Shown piece by piece: positions 60,701 through 64,000 of a DNA stretch of 64,000 nucleotides; the first letter of the stretch is position 1, and each line of letters begins with the position of its first letter. The notes under the pieces are model-generated. The model ran no database searches, was not told the DNA's origin, and saw only the letters and a list, made by a program, of their open reading frames with translations. The position numbers and the translations under genes were made by a program. This DNA comes from Pseudoips prasinana (lineage: Eukaryota; Arthropoda; Insecta; Lepidoptera; Nolidae): assembly GCA_951640165.1 (NCBI GenBank), contig OX621250.1, positions 1,984,001-2,048,000 on the forward strand, read 5' to 3'.

Positions 60701-62850
60701 ACTAGCTATGCCCCGAGGTTTTACCCGCGACTTTATAAATTATAGTCTATGTGTTAATCCAGGTTGTCAGCTAACACCATACCAAATTTTATTAAAACCC
60801 CTCAGCCGTTTAGTCGTGAAAAAGTAACAAACATACACACTCAGACACTCACAAACTTTCGCCTTTATCATATTAGTGTGATTAAAGCGCCTAGCTAAAT
60901 GCTCTCACCGAGCGAGCGAGTATCACATACAGATGTGATAGCCGAGGCTAAGCAACTAGGCTCGCGGCCAGTCAACAGATTAGTGACCGCCAGTGGTTTA
61001 ATTTCTGAGCGTCTCCTTGCTTCGGAGGACACGTTAAGCTGTCGGTCCCGGTTGTAATCGTTAAGCCATGTCAGAGGCCTACTGGGCGGCTTGAACAACT
61101 CTGACACTGGGATAACCACTGCCCATACGATAAGTAATAATAATATGTTAGGACATTATTCATACACGGCCATCTGATCCCAAACTAAGCAGAGTACTAT
61201 GGGAACCAGATAACTGATATACTACTTTTCTTTTGTAAATACCTATTTATATAGATAACTAGCGGCCCGGTACGTGCTTCGCTACGTATAAGGCATAGTA
61301 ATAAAAAAAATGATTATTAAGTTCATTTATTCAAACAAAAAAATATTTTAAATTGCTAAAAGATGTTGATTTTACACTATTCAATTTTTTTTTTAATTAT
61401 CTCTACGTGCAAACCTTCCCTGGACTTCCACGAATAATTCAAGACCAAAATTAGCCAAATCGGTAAAGGCGTTGTAAGTTATAACATTACAACGAAAAGT
61501 GGCATTGATTTTTATATATATATTACACCCAGACTCTGGACAAACGGACAAGTAATATCAAAATTTATAATGTTTACCTCAAGTCCCACAGCTGTATAAC
61601 GGGCACTTGGTCATCTTCAGAGGCGATGCATACCTGAGTGGCTACTGAGGGGTGCCACGCGAGAGAACGCCATCTAGTGCGCGACTGAGAATCGCTGAAA
61701 AATACATTTATAATAAAGAAAATATAAAAGAAGAAACATATTTATATTTTTTTTACTTATAATCTTACCTAAGTTTCATAATAGGTTCGTTTTTTCGTAA
61801 GTCCCATACGACACATCTCGTCGCAAATGTTGATCCTAGAATGTGTTGTACCTGAGAAATAATAACTTAAAATGATAATTGATTTTTAAAGATTGAATAT
61901 ATGCTTGTACATTTTATATTCAATGGAAAATGGCAGTTGCACACTTCACAATCATAATTTTTGACCTGGTATATTAACCAAATGTTGGAAGACCAAGCAA
62001 ACGGTGGACTGATGACCTTATAGAGATCGCAGGAAAAGACTGGATGTACAGAAGTAAAGACAGAAAGCTATGGAAGAAACTGGAGGAGGCCTTTACTTTT
62101 AACGATATCCATAACCACAGAAATACAAACAACTAACATTACTAAAATTATTGAAATGTAAAATTTTAATGAGTTATGGAATAAAGAGGCTTTATTATTA
62201 TTATATATTATTAGTATATTAACCAAATATTAAGCTCTTATGCAATGAATCTACAATTTCAATAAAACACCACTGACACATTAAACAATATAAAATCCGA
62301 TGAGAGTTGTCCATTTTGCTGCAATTTTTTAATCAAAAAAGTTAATCTAGAAGTGTATTCTAGATTAACTTTTAAACTATCAACTTTTAAAATCCAATTC
62401 TGGATTGTCCTAGAATTGTTTTTTAAGTAGCATCCTTATGGTGGTCATCAAATTGATCTAGTTCACAGTTAGTTATATTGTAAGAGATACAAATGATTAA
62501 ACATTATTCAAATCTAAACTTACCTCTATAATCCGTAACTATTCAAGTTGTTCACTATTTCAACTAAAATTAATATAAAATCTCAGGCTTATTACTTTGT
62601 ACACTGCTCATTGTGCGCTTTACAACTGTGAATGATGTGACCAGGCTAATGTTTTCCTGTAGAATAACTACAATACCAACCTGTTGATTCCATGCCAGGC
62701 CCTGGACATGGTCATAAGGTTGATTCCTATTACCAGGAGCCATAGGTTGGCTGGTGTTGTTCAGGTCCCATATAAAGATCTCACTCTCTGACGCGCCAGA
62801 CGCCAAGAGATTCTTTTGGTAGGGGTTGATGTCCAACGCTGATACATGGC
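33527..62850 (-). CDS. Sec31: Sec31, COPII outer-coat protein (5' partial, 23 exons)
   Basis: Sec31 forms rods with Sec13 that make the outer cage of COPII vesicles at ER exit sites and help Sec23 stimulate the GTPase of Sar1. Coding exons (descending): 62850-62681, 61851-61769, 61694-61578, 60632-60488, 59555-59406, 58751-58590, 56784-56710, 55933-55833, 54958-54846, 53701-53613, 52333-52277, 51664-51580, 50863-50753, 47162-46965, 44742-44537, 44361-44197, 44037-43959, 42401-42228, 41671-41301, 37998-37735, 36168-36040, 34918-34847, 33715-33527. They total 3305 nt: two bases of a split codon, 1100 codons and a TGA, with all phases compatible. Recognition rests on collinear blocks typical of the family: [38 protein letters not shown] and [17 protein letters not shown]. 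Human Sec31A is about 1220 residues, so roughly 120 N-terminal residues are missing. Exon limits are by eye from splice consensus; transcript data could shift a few. Confidence 0.97.
33920..34077 (+). repeat. repeat B, copy 5, in Sec31 intron 22
   Basis: GATGTTTGTAACTCTTTCAC, AACTTTGTAGTAATGGCTT, TAACGCGGCTGAAACCGCG; the terminal CTAG block is altered. Inserted antisense to the gene. Confidence 0.75.
34595..34693. repeat. 85-bp duplicated block with hairpin, copy 1
   Basis: AGTTTTAAATAGAAGTAATA and TTTCTCGAAAGTGGTAACTG recur at 35460-35562. It ends in a hairpin AGTGGTAACTGTA / TACAGTTACCACT. In Sec31 intron 22. Confidence 0.85.
34847..34918 (-). CDS. Sec31: Sec31 exon 22 (C-terminal helix)
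   Basis: Residues 1015-1038: [20 protein letters not shown] then REYR, the best conserved helix of the family's C-terminus. ACTTGCAG acceptor, AGG|GTAAGC donor. 24 codons, phase 0. Confidence 0.97.
35460..35562. repeat. 85-bp duplicated block with hairpin, copy 2
   Basis: Direct repeat of the block at 34595, here with a longer loop and arms CGAAAGTGGTAACTGTA / CTACAGTTGCCACTTTCG. In Sec31 intron 21, on the other side of exon 22. Confidence 0.85.
35655..35829 (+). repeat. repeat B, copy 6, in Sec31 intron 21
   Basis: TATATTATAAAGGCGACCGT, GTATGTTTGTTACTTCTTCA, GATTAACACATAGGCTATTA, TAACGCGGGTAAAACCGCGG. Antisense to the gene. Confidence 0.82.
36040..36168 (-). CDS. Sec31: Sec31 exon 21 (C-terminal domain start)
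   Basis: Residues 972-1014, phase 0. A Pro/Ala stretch leads to [20 protein letters not shown] and SSRATNP, the conserved start of the C-terminal helical (SRA1-like) domain. GGCAG acceptor, CCT|GTAAGT donor. Confidence 0.96.
36300..36535 (-). repeat. tRNA-derived SINE (family M), copy 2, in intron 20
   Basis: The minus strand has a tRNA-like head with box B GGGTTCGAATCC (36482-36471) and box A near 36515; the plus-strand 3' body begins CCCCAAACTAAGCAAAGCTT and GTACTATGGGTACCAGG. Sense orientation relative to Sec31. Confidence 0.82.
36690..37625. repeat. 74-bp/37-bp minisatellite in Sec31 intron 20
   Basis: Core unit TTTACCATGAGTATTATTTA then GTAACAAGAG alternates with ATTATTTAGTAAAAAGACC. 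In 36853-37149 four consecutive 74-bp units start at exact 74-base steps (36853, 36927, 37001, 37075) and are nearly identical; flanks are older, diverged half-units. Confidence 0.95.
37630..37700 (+). repeat. repeat Z 3' end fragment
   Basis: GACTGACGGCGGAGTTTTAG, TAATAAGGTCCCGTACCCCC and TTTGGGTACGGAA match the end of the copy at 16680. Confidence 0.65.
37735..37998 (-). CDS. Sec31: Sec31 exon 20 (YPGQQQ repeats)
   Basis: Residues 884-971, phase 0 both ends. After [20 protein letters not shown] come about seven tandem Tyr-Pro-Gly-Gln units of 5-7 residues, then [12 protein letters not shown]. This is a disordered, probably fast-evolving repeat within the Pro-rich region. TTTACAG acceptor, CAG|GTTAGT donor. 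The exon can be skipped in frame. Confidence 0.92.
38346..38388. repeat. hairpin, perfect 20-bp stem, 3-nt loop (intron 19)
   Basis: 38346-38365 pairs exactly with 38369-38388; loop CAA. Confidence 0.93.
38389..40025. other. Sec31 intron 19, no second gene recognised
   Basis: AT-rich. Two GC-richer pockets at 39475-39660 and 39870-39990 have open frames; neither has a known domain. The latter is discussed as a finding. Confidence 0.4.
40030..40455 (-). mobile_element. LINE 3' end (RTE-like tail), intron 19
   Basis: A 124-codon minus frame (40422-40048): [91 protein letters not shown], then the GACGTCTTTCGGCTGATATG end. 5'-truncated, sense to Sec31, the best preserved copy here. Confidence 0.9.
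40545..40712 (+). mobile_element. LINE 3' end fragment (family J), copy 3
   Basis: TTCTCAAGAAAGGCCAGGTA, GTACCCTAAACTGGCAAGCA, AATGGAAACCCGTTATTTCT, TGCCTACCCCTCTGCGAATC. Opposite orientation to the copies at 2520 and 6528. Confidence 0.75.
41036..41165. repeat. repeat bounded by AAAATGGGAAATCA inverted ends
   Basis: CAAAAATGGGAAATCA at 41038 and TGATTTCCCATTTTTG at 41147 are inverted. The inner part (TTTGAGACCCCCGTCGAACG) resembles 8070-8120. Confidence 0.65.
41301..41671 (-). CDS. Sec31: Sec31 exon 19 (Pro-rich, Trp-Asn motif)
   Basis: Largest exon; residues 760-883. Asn/Pro/Gly/Tyr-rich ([16 protein letters not shown]), ending with [11 protein letters not shown]. In yeast Sec31 a Trp-Asn pair reaches the Sar1 active site next to Sec23; the WN of GWNDPP is the likely counterpart here. 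ATTTCCAG acceptor, AAG|GTGGGT donor. Confidence 0.95.
41750..42195 (-). mobile_element. LINE relic (family D-like), intron 18
   Basis: The minus strand reads [16 protein letters not shown] sequence then [20 protein letters not shown] and [20 protein letters not shown], matching the frame at 10063-10764 (VAEVKDLGIRF, GLVLR). Upstream, TDDLKM may be the decayed catalytic motif. Confidence 0.75.
42228..42401 (-). CDS. Sec31: Sec31 exon 18 (Pro/Gln-rich)
   Basis: Residues 702-759 plus one base. It starts [12 protein letters not shown] and runs through Pro/Ala/Gln repeats ([19 protein letters not shown]). Very GC-rich against AT-rich introns. TTTCCAG acceptor, CCTG|GTAAAT donor. Confidence 0.87.
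42685..43475 (-). mobile_element. LINE relic (reverse transcriptase core), intron 17
   Basis: Minus-strand frames with indels: [20 protein letters not shown], the palm region around [56 protein letters not shown] stands near the position of the usual YADD and the context is disrupted, so it is dead. Confidence 0.8.
43476..43795 (-). mobile_element. LINE 3' end (family D), intron 17
   Basis: Poly-T (43478-43488), TTATTTCAAAATTACACTCT, ACCATTACAGTTACAACCAA, then GTGAATTCACTCTGCG, parallel to 9940-10170 (ACTACCATTACAGTTTACCC, GTGAACTCATTCAGTG). 3' UTR and last codons only. Confidence 0.75.
43815..43850 (+). repeat. 5S-SINE fragment
   Basis: CACAGCCAGATGCTCTCACC and GGTCCGTAAG match 7112-7142 only. 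Confidence 0.6.
43959..44037 (-). CDS. Sec31: Sec31 exon 17 (Pro/Ala-rich)
   Basis: Residues 676-701 plus one base: a GC-rich Ala/Pro/Arg stretch ending [16 protein letters not shown] acceptor, AATG|GTGACT donor. Opens the disordered proline-rich region. Confidence 0.85.
44197..44361 (-). CDS. Sec31: Sec31 exon 16 (end of solenoid)
   Basis: Residues 621-675, phase 0. [20 protein letters not shown] aligns with the family's SQYANLLAAQGSI; then [27 protein letters not shown] acceptor, CAT|GTATGT donor. Confidence 0.93.
44462..44530. repeat. 19-bp tandem repeat next to the GC donor (intron 15)
   Basis: ATTAGTAGAAATAAGAACA repeated about 3.6 times, ending 5 bases inside the intron from the GC donor side of exon 15. 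Confidence 0.92.
44537..44742 (-). CDS. Sec31: Sec31 exon 15 (solenoid); GC donor
   Basis: Residues 552-620. [40 protein letters not shown] and the helix [14 protein letters not shown] match the family. The only GT nearby would put exon 16 out of frame. Ending at CCT with a GC donor (CCT|GCAAGT) gives phase 0 as exon 16 needs, and GCAAGT is the classic form of GC-AG introns. Confidence 0.93.
44743..45815. other. Sec31 intron 14, left of the mariner
   Basis: AT-rich; frames at 44773-45011 have no domain. 45700-45800 resembles a scrap of minus-strand LINE (GATCAGGCCAAGAACACTGC, CCTGTGAGACCCCATAAG). Confidence 0.42.
45819..46896 (-). mobile_element. mariner-like transposon, internally deleted, intron 14
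   Basis: Terminal inverted repeats: TAAAGGGTAGTTAAATTTCA at 45819 and its near inverse at the right end (TAAAGGGTGATTAAATTTCA on minus), flanked by TA. The minus strand has the N-terminal DNA-binding part ([40 protein letters not shown]), then jumps to [10 protein letters not shown] and, after stops, [20 protein letters not shown]. The region with the first catalytic Asp is gone and a conserved Cys codon has become TGA. Sense to Sec31, non-functional. Confidence 0.93.
45909..46077 (-). repeat. repeat B, copy 7, nested in the mariner
   Basis: ACTAGCTGTGCCCCGCGGTG and TTACCCGCGTTAAATTTTAT are the reverse of the repeat B end; it lies between the mariner's left inverted repeat and its coding remnant. 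Confidence 0.78.
46965..47162 (-). CDS. Sec31: Sec31 exon 14 (solenoid)
   Basis: Residues 486-551 plus one base. [33 protein letters not shown] and ALAHYCG follow the Sec31 pattern (GGQELL, NWREALAAVLTY). CTACAG acceptor, TGTG|GTAAGT donor. Confidence 0.95.
47163..47960. other. Sec31 intron 13, right of exon 14
   Basis: AT-rich; no gene. 47600-47740 has several GC-richer phrases but no recognised repeat. Confidence 0.42.
47965..50640 (-). mobile_element. long LINE (endonuclease plus reverse transcriptase), intron 13
   Basis: Minus strand, from 50636: endonuclease-like part ([40 protein letters not shown]) reading through one TAG at about 50152 into [12 protein letters not shown], then RT motifs [79 protein letters not shown] frameshift near 48830 follows; then [10 protein letters not shown] (48620) and [20 protein letters not shown] (48324). 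CR1/jockey-like order. Catalytic YADD and GDFN are present, but the stop and shifts make it inactive. Sense to Sec31. Confidence 0.93.
50753..50863 (-). CDS. Sec31: Sec31 exon 13 (solenoid helices)
   Basis: Residues 449-485 plus one base. [36 protein letters not shown] match the family's GLITQALLTGNFESAVDLCL helix pair. TGTTCAG acceptor, CTAG|GTAATC donor. It is followed by the largest intron (3590 bp), which carries a LINE. Confidence 0.95.
50864..51579. other. Sec31 intron 12
   Basis: AT-rich; a box-B-like GGGTTCGAACCC (about 51010) stands alone without tRNA structure. Nothing else seen. Confidence 0.45.
51580..51664 (-). CDS. Sec31: Sec31 exon 12
   Basis: Residues 421-448 plus one base: [17 protein letters not shown], then a polar tail ending VVIPNGE. 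TGTTGCAG acceptor, AAG|GTGTGT donor. Confidence 0.85.
51835..52024 (-). repeat. tRNA-derived SINE (family C), copy in intron 11
   Basis: Head on minus (TGGCGCAGCGGCTAAGAC, box B GGTTCGAGTC), 12-bp dyad CAACTATTT / AAATAGTTG, and 3' end CTCCCGCACTAGGGAAATTA. Close to the copy at 9606. Sense to Sec31. Confidence 0.82.
52277..52333 (-). CDS. Sec31: Sec31 exon 11 (19-codon Ser/Thr/Glu exon)
   Basis: Residues 402-420, a 57-nt phase-0 exon coding [19 protein letters not shown]. It can be skipped without changing frame. GGCCAG acceptor, TCG|GTGAGT donor. Short and low-complexity, so less certain than its neighbours. Confidence 0.75.
52334..53612. other. Sec31 intron 10
   Basis: No second gene or clear repeat. 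A GC-richer patch at 52915-53085 has a short frame without a domain. Confidence 0.42.
53613..53701 (-). CDS. Sec31: Sec31 exon 10 (acidic/polar linker)
   Basis: Residues 372-401, beginning [10 protein letters not shown] and ending PQPESGLSR. This is a low-complexity polar stretch with weak family conservation; it is placed by phase (1 in, 0 out), a TTTTCATAG acceptor and a CGA|GTGAGT donor. Confidence 0.82.
53702..54845. other. Sec31 intron 9
   Basis: AT-rich; 54290-54470 may be a worn repeat. The minus frame at 54861-54487 is exon 9 running into the intron and is not coding. Confidence 0.42.
54846..54958 (-). CDS. Sec31: Sec31 exon 9 (start of ACE1-type solenoid)
   Basis: Residues 334-371 plus one base. 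[20 protein letters not shown] followed by LRANFLPS and LSLLG aligns with the family's YCQKK, WSFLKVNF and LELLG blocks. TTGCCAG acceptor, TTAG|GTGAGT donor. Confidence 0.93.
55195..55445 (-). mobile_element. LINE relic, intron 8
   Basis: The minus strand, with a frameshift, reads [20 protein letters not shown] then [19 protein letters not shown] and [17 protein letters not shown], a LINE region after the RT core. Confidence 0.65.
55833..55933 (-). CDS. Sec31: Sec31 exon 8
   Basis: Residues 301-333 plus two bases. [20 protein letters not shown] begins the helical region after the propeller. GATGTAG acceptor, CAGA|GTAAGT donor, which leaves a split Glu codon. Confidence 0.9.
55934..56709. other. 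Sec31 intron 7
   Basis: AT-rich; nothing recognised. Confidence 0.5.
56710..56784 (-). CDS. Sec31: Sec31 exon 7 (Sec13-pairing segment)
   Basis: Residues 276-300, a 25-codon exon in phase 0. It begins [12 protein letters not shown], the conserved strand motif that in the family donates a blade to the open Sec13 propeller, and ends MVYISQ. TTTTTAG acceptor, CAG|GTACAA donor. Confidence 0.92.
57480..58065 (-). mobile_element. LINE relic, intron 6
   Basis: Minus strand with many stops: [19 protein letters not shown] (RT), GIPQG-like GTTCTCATCTAGGACC and the tail [20 protein letters not shown] then [10 protein letters not shown]. Sense to Sec31. Confidence 0.72.
58158..58698 (-). repeat. 143-bp tandem array copying exon 6 end and its donor
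   Basis: The phrase GACCGCGAACTTGG starts at 58158, 58301, 58444 and 58587, exactly 143 bases apart. Each unit contains the last ~112 nt of exon 6, its GTCAGT donor and 31 nt of intron. The rightmost copy is the true exon; the three others lie in intron 6. Middle units are essentially identical; the leftmost differs in its intron part. Confidence 0.97.
58590..58751 (-). CDS. Sec31: Sec31 exon 6 (linker, Pro/Ala-rich)
   Basis: Residues 222-275, phase 0 at both ends. A short Asn/Gln/Ser start ([14 protein letters not shown]) leads into a Pro/Ala/Arg-rich linker ending [13 protein letters not shown], the counterpart of the family's PPKWIRRP stretch just before the Sec13-pairing segment. Donor GCG|GTCAGT. 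The 3' ~112 nt plus 31 nt of intron are copied three more times downstream in the intron. Two AG acceptors 9 nt apart could add or drop Asn-Ser-Gln. Confidence 0.88.
58752..59405. other. Sec31 intron 5
   Basis: No gene or clear repeat seen. Confidence 0.48.
59406..59555 (-). CDS. Sec31: Sec31 exon 5 (last propeller blade)
   Basis: Residues 172-221, phase 0 at both ends. [20 protein letters not shown] and [16 protein letters not shown] match the blade that closes the Sec31 propeller. TTTTTAG acceptor, ACG|GTGAGT donor. Confidence 0.95.
59718..60071. mobile_element. long-TIR foldback element F, copy 2, in intron 4
   Basis: TACTTGTAAAACACCAACAA, GCAACAACTTTTGTTCTAGA left arm; TGTAGAACAAAAGGTTTTAC, GAGGTTGTTGGTCTTTTACA right arm. 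Compact form, about 350 bp. Confidence 0.85.
60488..60632 (-). CDS. Sec31: Sec31 exon 4 (WD40 blade)
   Basis: Completes Arg123 and codes residues 124-171. It shows [30 protein letters not shown] and VLCWNPNN, nearly collinear with the family. TTCTTAG acceptor, CCT|GTAAGT donor, phase 0 at the end. Confidence 0.96.
60700..60885 (-). repeat. repeat B, copy 8, in intron 3
   Basis: AACTAGCTATGCCCCGAGGT, TTTTACCCGCGACTTTATAA, TAGTCTATGTGTTAATCCAG, AAACTTTCGCCTTTATCATA. Sense to Sec31, directly next to the 5S SINE. Confidence 0.85.
60887..61137 (+). repeat. 5S-rRNA-derived SINE, copy 2, in intron 3
   Basis: GAGGCTAAGCAACTAGGCTC (box A type), TTAGTGACCGCCAGTGGTTT (box C type, GGATG part lost), then the body AACTCTGACACTGGGATAAC and CTGCCCATACGATAAGTAAT as at 7106. 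Antisense to Sec31. Confidence 0.78.
61160..61255 (-). repeat. SINE family M 3' fragment, intron 3
   Basis: CATCTGATCCCAAACTAAGC, AGAGTACTATGGGAACCAGA, then ATACCTATTTATATAGATAA match the 3' body at 36300 without the tRNA-like head. Confidence 0.7.
61578..61694 (-). CDS. Sec31: Sec31 exon 3 (WD40 blade)
   Basis: Completes Ser84 and runs to the first two bases of Arg123. Motifs [15 protein letters not shown] and VIQLWDLR are characteristic of this Sec31 blade. TTTTCAG acceptor, GAG|GTAAAC donor. Confidence 0.95.
61769..61851 (-). CDS. Sec31: Sec31 exon 2 (WD40 blade)
   Basis: Residues 57-83 plus two bases of codon 84. TTTCTCAG acceptor and LAG|GTAAGA-type donor. It reads [20 protein letters not shown] and then NEPIMKL, the blade that follows WNQQ in Sec31 propellers. 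The intron after it is only 74 bp. Confidence 0.94.
61965..62170 (+). mobile_element. LINE 3' end (RTE-like tail), intron 1
   Basis: The plus strand reads [40 protein letters not shown] and NHRNTNN then a stop. Antisense to Sec31. It matches the [12 protein letters not shown] part at 40030. Confidence 0.85.
62337..62373. repeat. hairpin, perfect 16-bp stem, 5-nt loop (intron 1)
   Basis: 62337-62352 pairs with 62358-62373; loop GTGTA. Confidence 0.92.
62681..62850 (-). CDS. Sec31: Sec31 exon 1 of window (WD40 blade)
   Basis: Residues 1-56 of the visible protein. It opens after a CCAG acceptor with two bases of a split glycine codon and ends CAG|GTTGGT in phase 0. Motifs: [23 protein letters not shown] (the WD dipeptide of a propeller blade) and GLAWNQQ. 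The open frame runs 16 codons further upstream to a Met at 62899, but that stretch has no Sec31 similarity and a good acceptor lies in front of GHVSAL, so I treat it as intron. Confidence 0.95.
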
Positions 62851-64000
62851 CTGGAGGGACATAAAAAATATTCATACGATAACGGGGACCATAGGCCATA
62901 GACTTTACCAGACCCAGGCACCTCTATCAGGGCGAAATCATTACGTATCTATGTTTATTTATTTTAATAGATAATATCTATGTTGTATATAAAACAATTA
63001 TCATGGTATGTTGAAGCAAATATAAATAATTTTTAAATATCGGAATCTTAAAAACTGCAGCAAACCACCAGAATGGTTCAGGAGACTGCCATTACATTTT
63101 AAAACAAAATGGTTAGGCCAAATGGCTTTTCGAGGCCCTTCTCATGAGAATGGGTACCAATCGCTTATTATGTTCTCTGAGGCACAGACACAGGATAGTG
63201 TCTCAATCAAGAACACTCCGAAACAATTATTAATATTTCCAAATATTTATCACTGCAGAACGCAACCCGCGGCTTGAGAATAAAGCTTGTCAAAAACTTA
63301 CGAAACTAATAACAATTTTTTTTTATGTATTAGGGCGACAAACGAGCAAGCGGGTCACCTGATGGTAAGTGATCACCGCCGCCCATGGAAACTCGCAACA
63401 CCACCCTCCCCCCACCCTAACGAGCTCTGGCGACCTTACTCATACGCAGAAACACAACATTAAAGTAATTAATGTTATTATTAAAGAATGTCTTCTGTAA
63501 GGTGGATGTACTTCCCCAGTCGGGCTGCTCTTTGAGCGAATTAAGGCTGTGCCATACCTCTCTTAAAATATTTGAATATCAAATATTAAAATATTTGAAT
63601 ATCATTTAAAAGGAATTTTAGAGAGCCATTATGAAGCTTCCGACTTAATAACTTAGCCAACTGGTACCTACATGACAGATAGTGTTATCAGTCAATAATA
63701 ATGGTCGCTCATAAATATGAGCTGTTACATAACTTTTAATTGGAGCAAAAACCTTTAACTCCTTTCCAAACATTTTGCTCAAAAACCATTTCTCTAAGGC
63801 AGTGTGTACAAATTCAAAAGATTAGATTTTCCTAAATAGGCATTTAGGCAAATCTAATGTTGATAATCCTAATTTACTTTAAAACAATAAATTGAATTTA
63901 CATTAAAACAATAAATTGGTTTCTATAAAAATACTAAAGAGTGATCACCAGGTCTGTTTATAATAATTTCACCAATCAAGGCAACTAATGCCTGACGGCA
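62851..64000. other. upstream Sec31 intron, right edge
   Basis: No further Sec31 exon recognised up to the right edge; the missing N-terminal propeller blades should lie beyond. Holds repeat S at 63325-63570. Confidence 0.5.
63325..63570 (+). repeat. dispersed repeat S, copy 2
   Basis: GGGCGACAAACGAGCAAGCG, GGTCACCTGATGGTAAGTGA, TCACCGCCGCCCATGGAAAC, GAGCTCTGGCGACCTTACTC, TCCCCAGTCGGGCTGCTCTT. Same order as 31258. Confidence 0.87.

Noticed and set aside
62851..62899. N-terminal extension [10 protein letters not shown] before exon 1
   Set aside because: A good CCAG acceptor precedes the conserved segment and the extension has no family similarity.

Overview
The window looks like genomic DNA from a moth or butterfly (Lepidoptera). 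It is AT-rich, has small exons separated by introns with GT/GC-AG borders, and carries dense dispersed repeats of kinds common in lepidopteran genomes: tRNA-derived SINEs, short repeats ending in a GC-rich hairpin plus a CTAG-like end, fragments of non-LTR retrotransposons, and a mariner. The organism call is inference from composition and repeat style; no species is named.

The one clear host gene is Sec31, the outer-coat subunit of COPII vesicles, on the minus strand. It enters from the right edge and ends at a TGA at 33527. I could join 23 consecutive coding exons (62850 down to 33527) with every splice phase matching, giving one open frame of 1100 codons. The first ~120 residues of the family's usual protein lie beyond the right edge or in unrecognised exons. 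Domain order is WD40 propeller (exons 1-5), a linker with the segment expected to pair with Sec13 (6-7), an alpha-helical solenoid (8-16), a proline/glutamine-rich region with a Trp-Asn motif expected to touch Sar1 (17-20), and the C-terminal helical domain (21-23). Exons are numbered from the first one visible.

The introns are crowded with repeats. Intron 13 holds a long decayed LINE, intron 14 an internally deleted mariner with a second element inside it, intron 20 a SINE and a 74-bp minisatellite, and intron 6 a 143-bp fourfold tandem repeat that copies the end of exon 6 together with its splice donor. Intron 15 appears to use a GC donor.

The left half (1-33 kb) shows no host gene I can support. 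It is intergenic DNA with LINE 3' ends of several families, 5S-rRNA-derived and tRNA-derived SINEs, foldback MITEs, a 36-bp satellite and several near-perfect hairpins. I found no wholly new gene system. The best leads are the exon/donor tandem array, the GC-AG intron, the 5S-derived SINE and the two foldback families.
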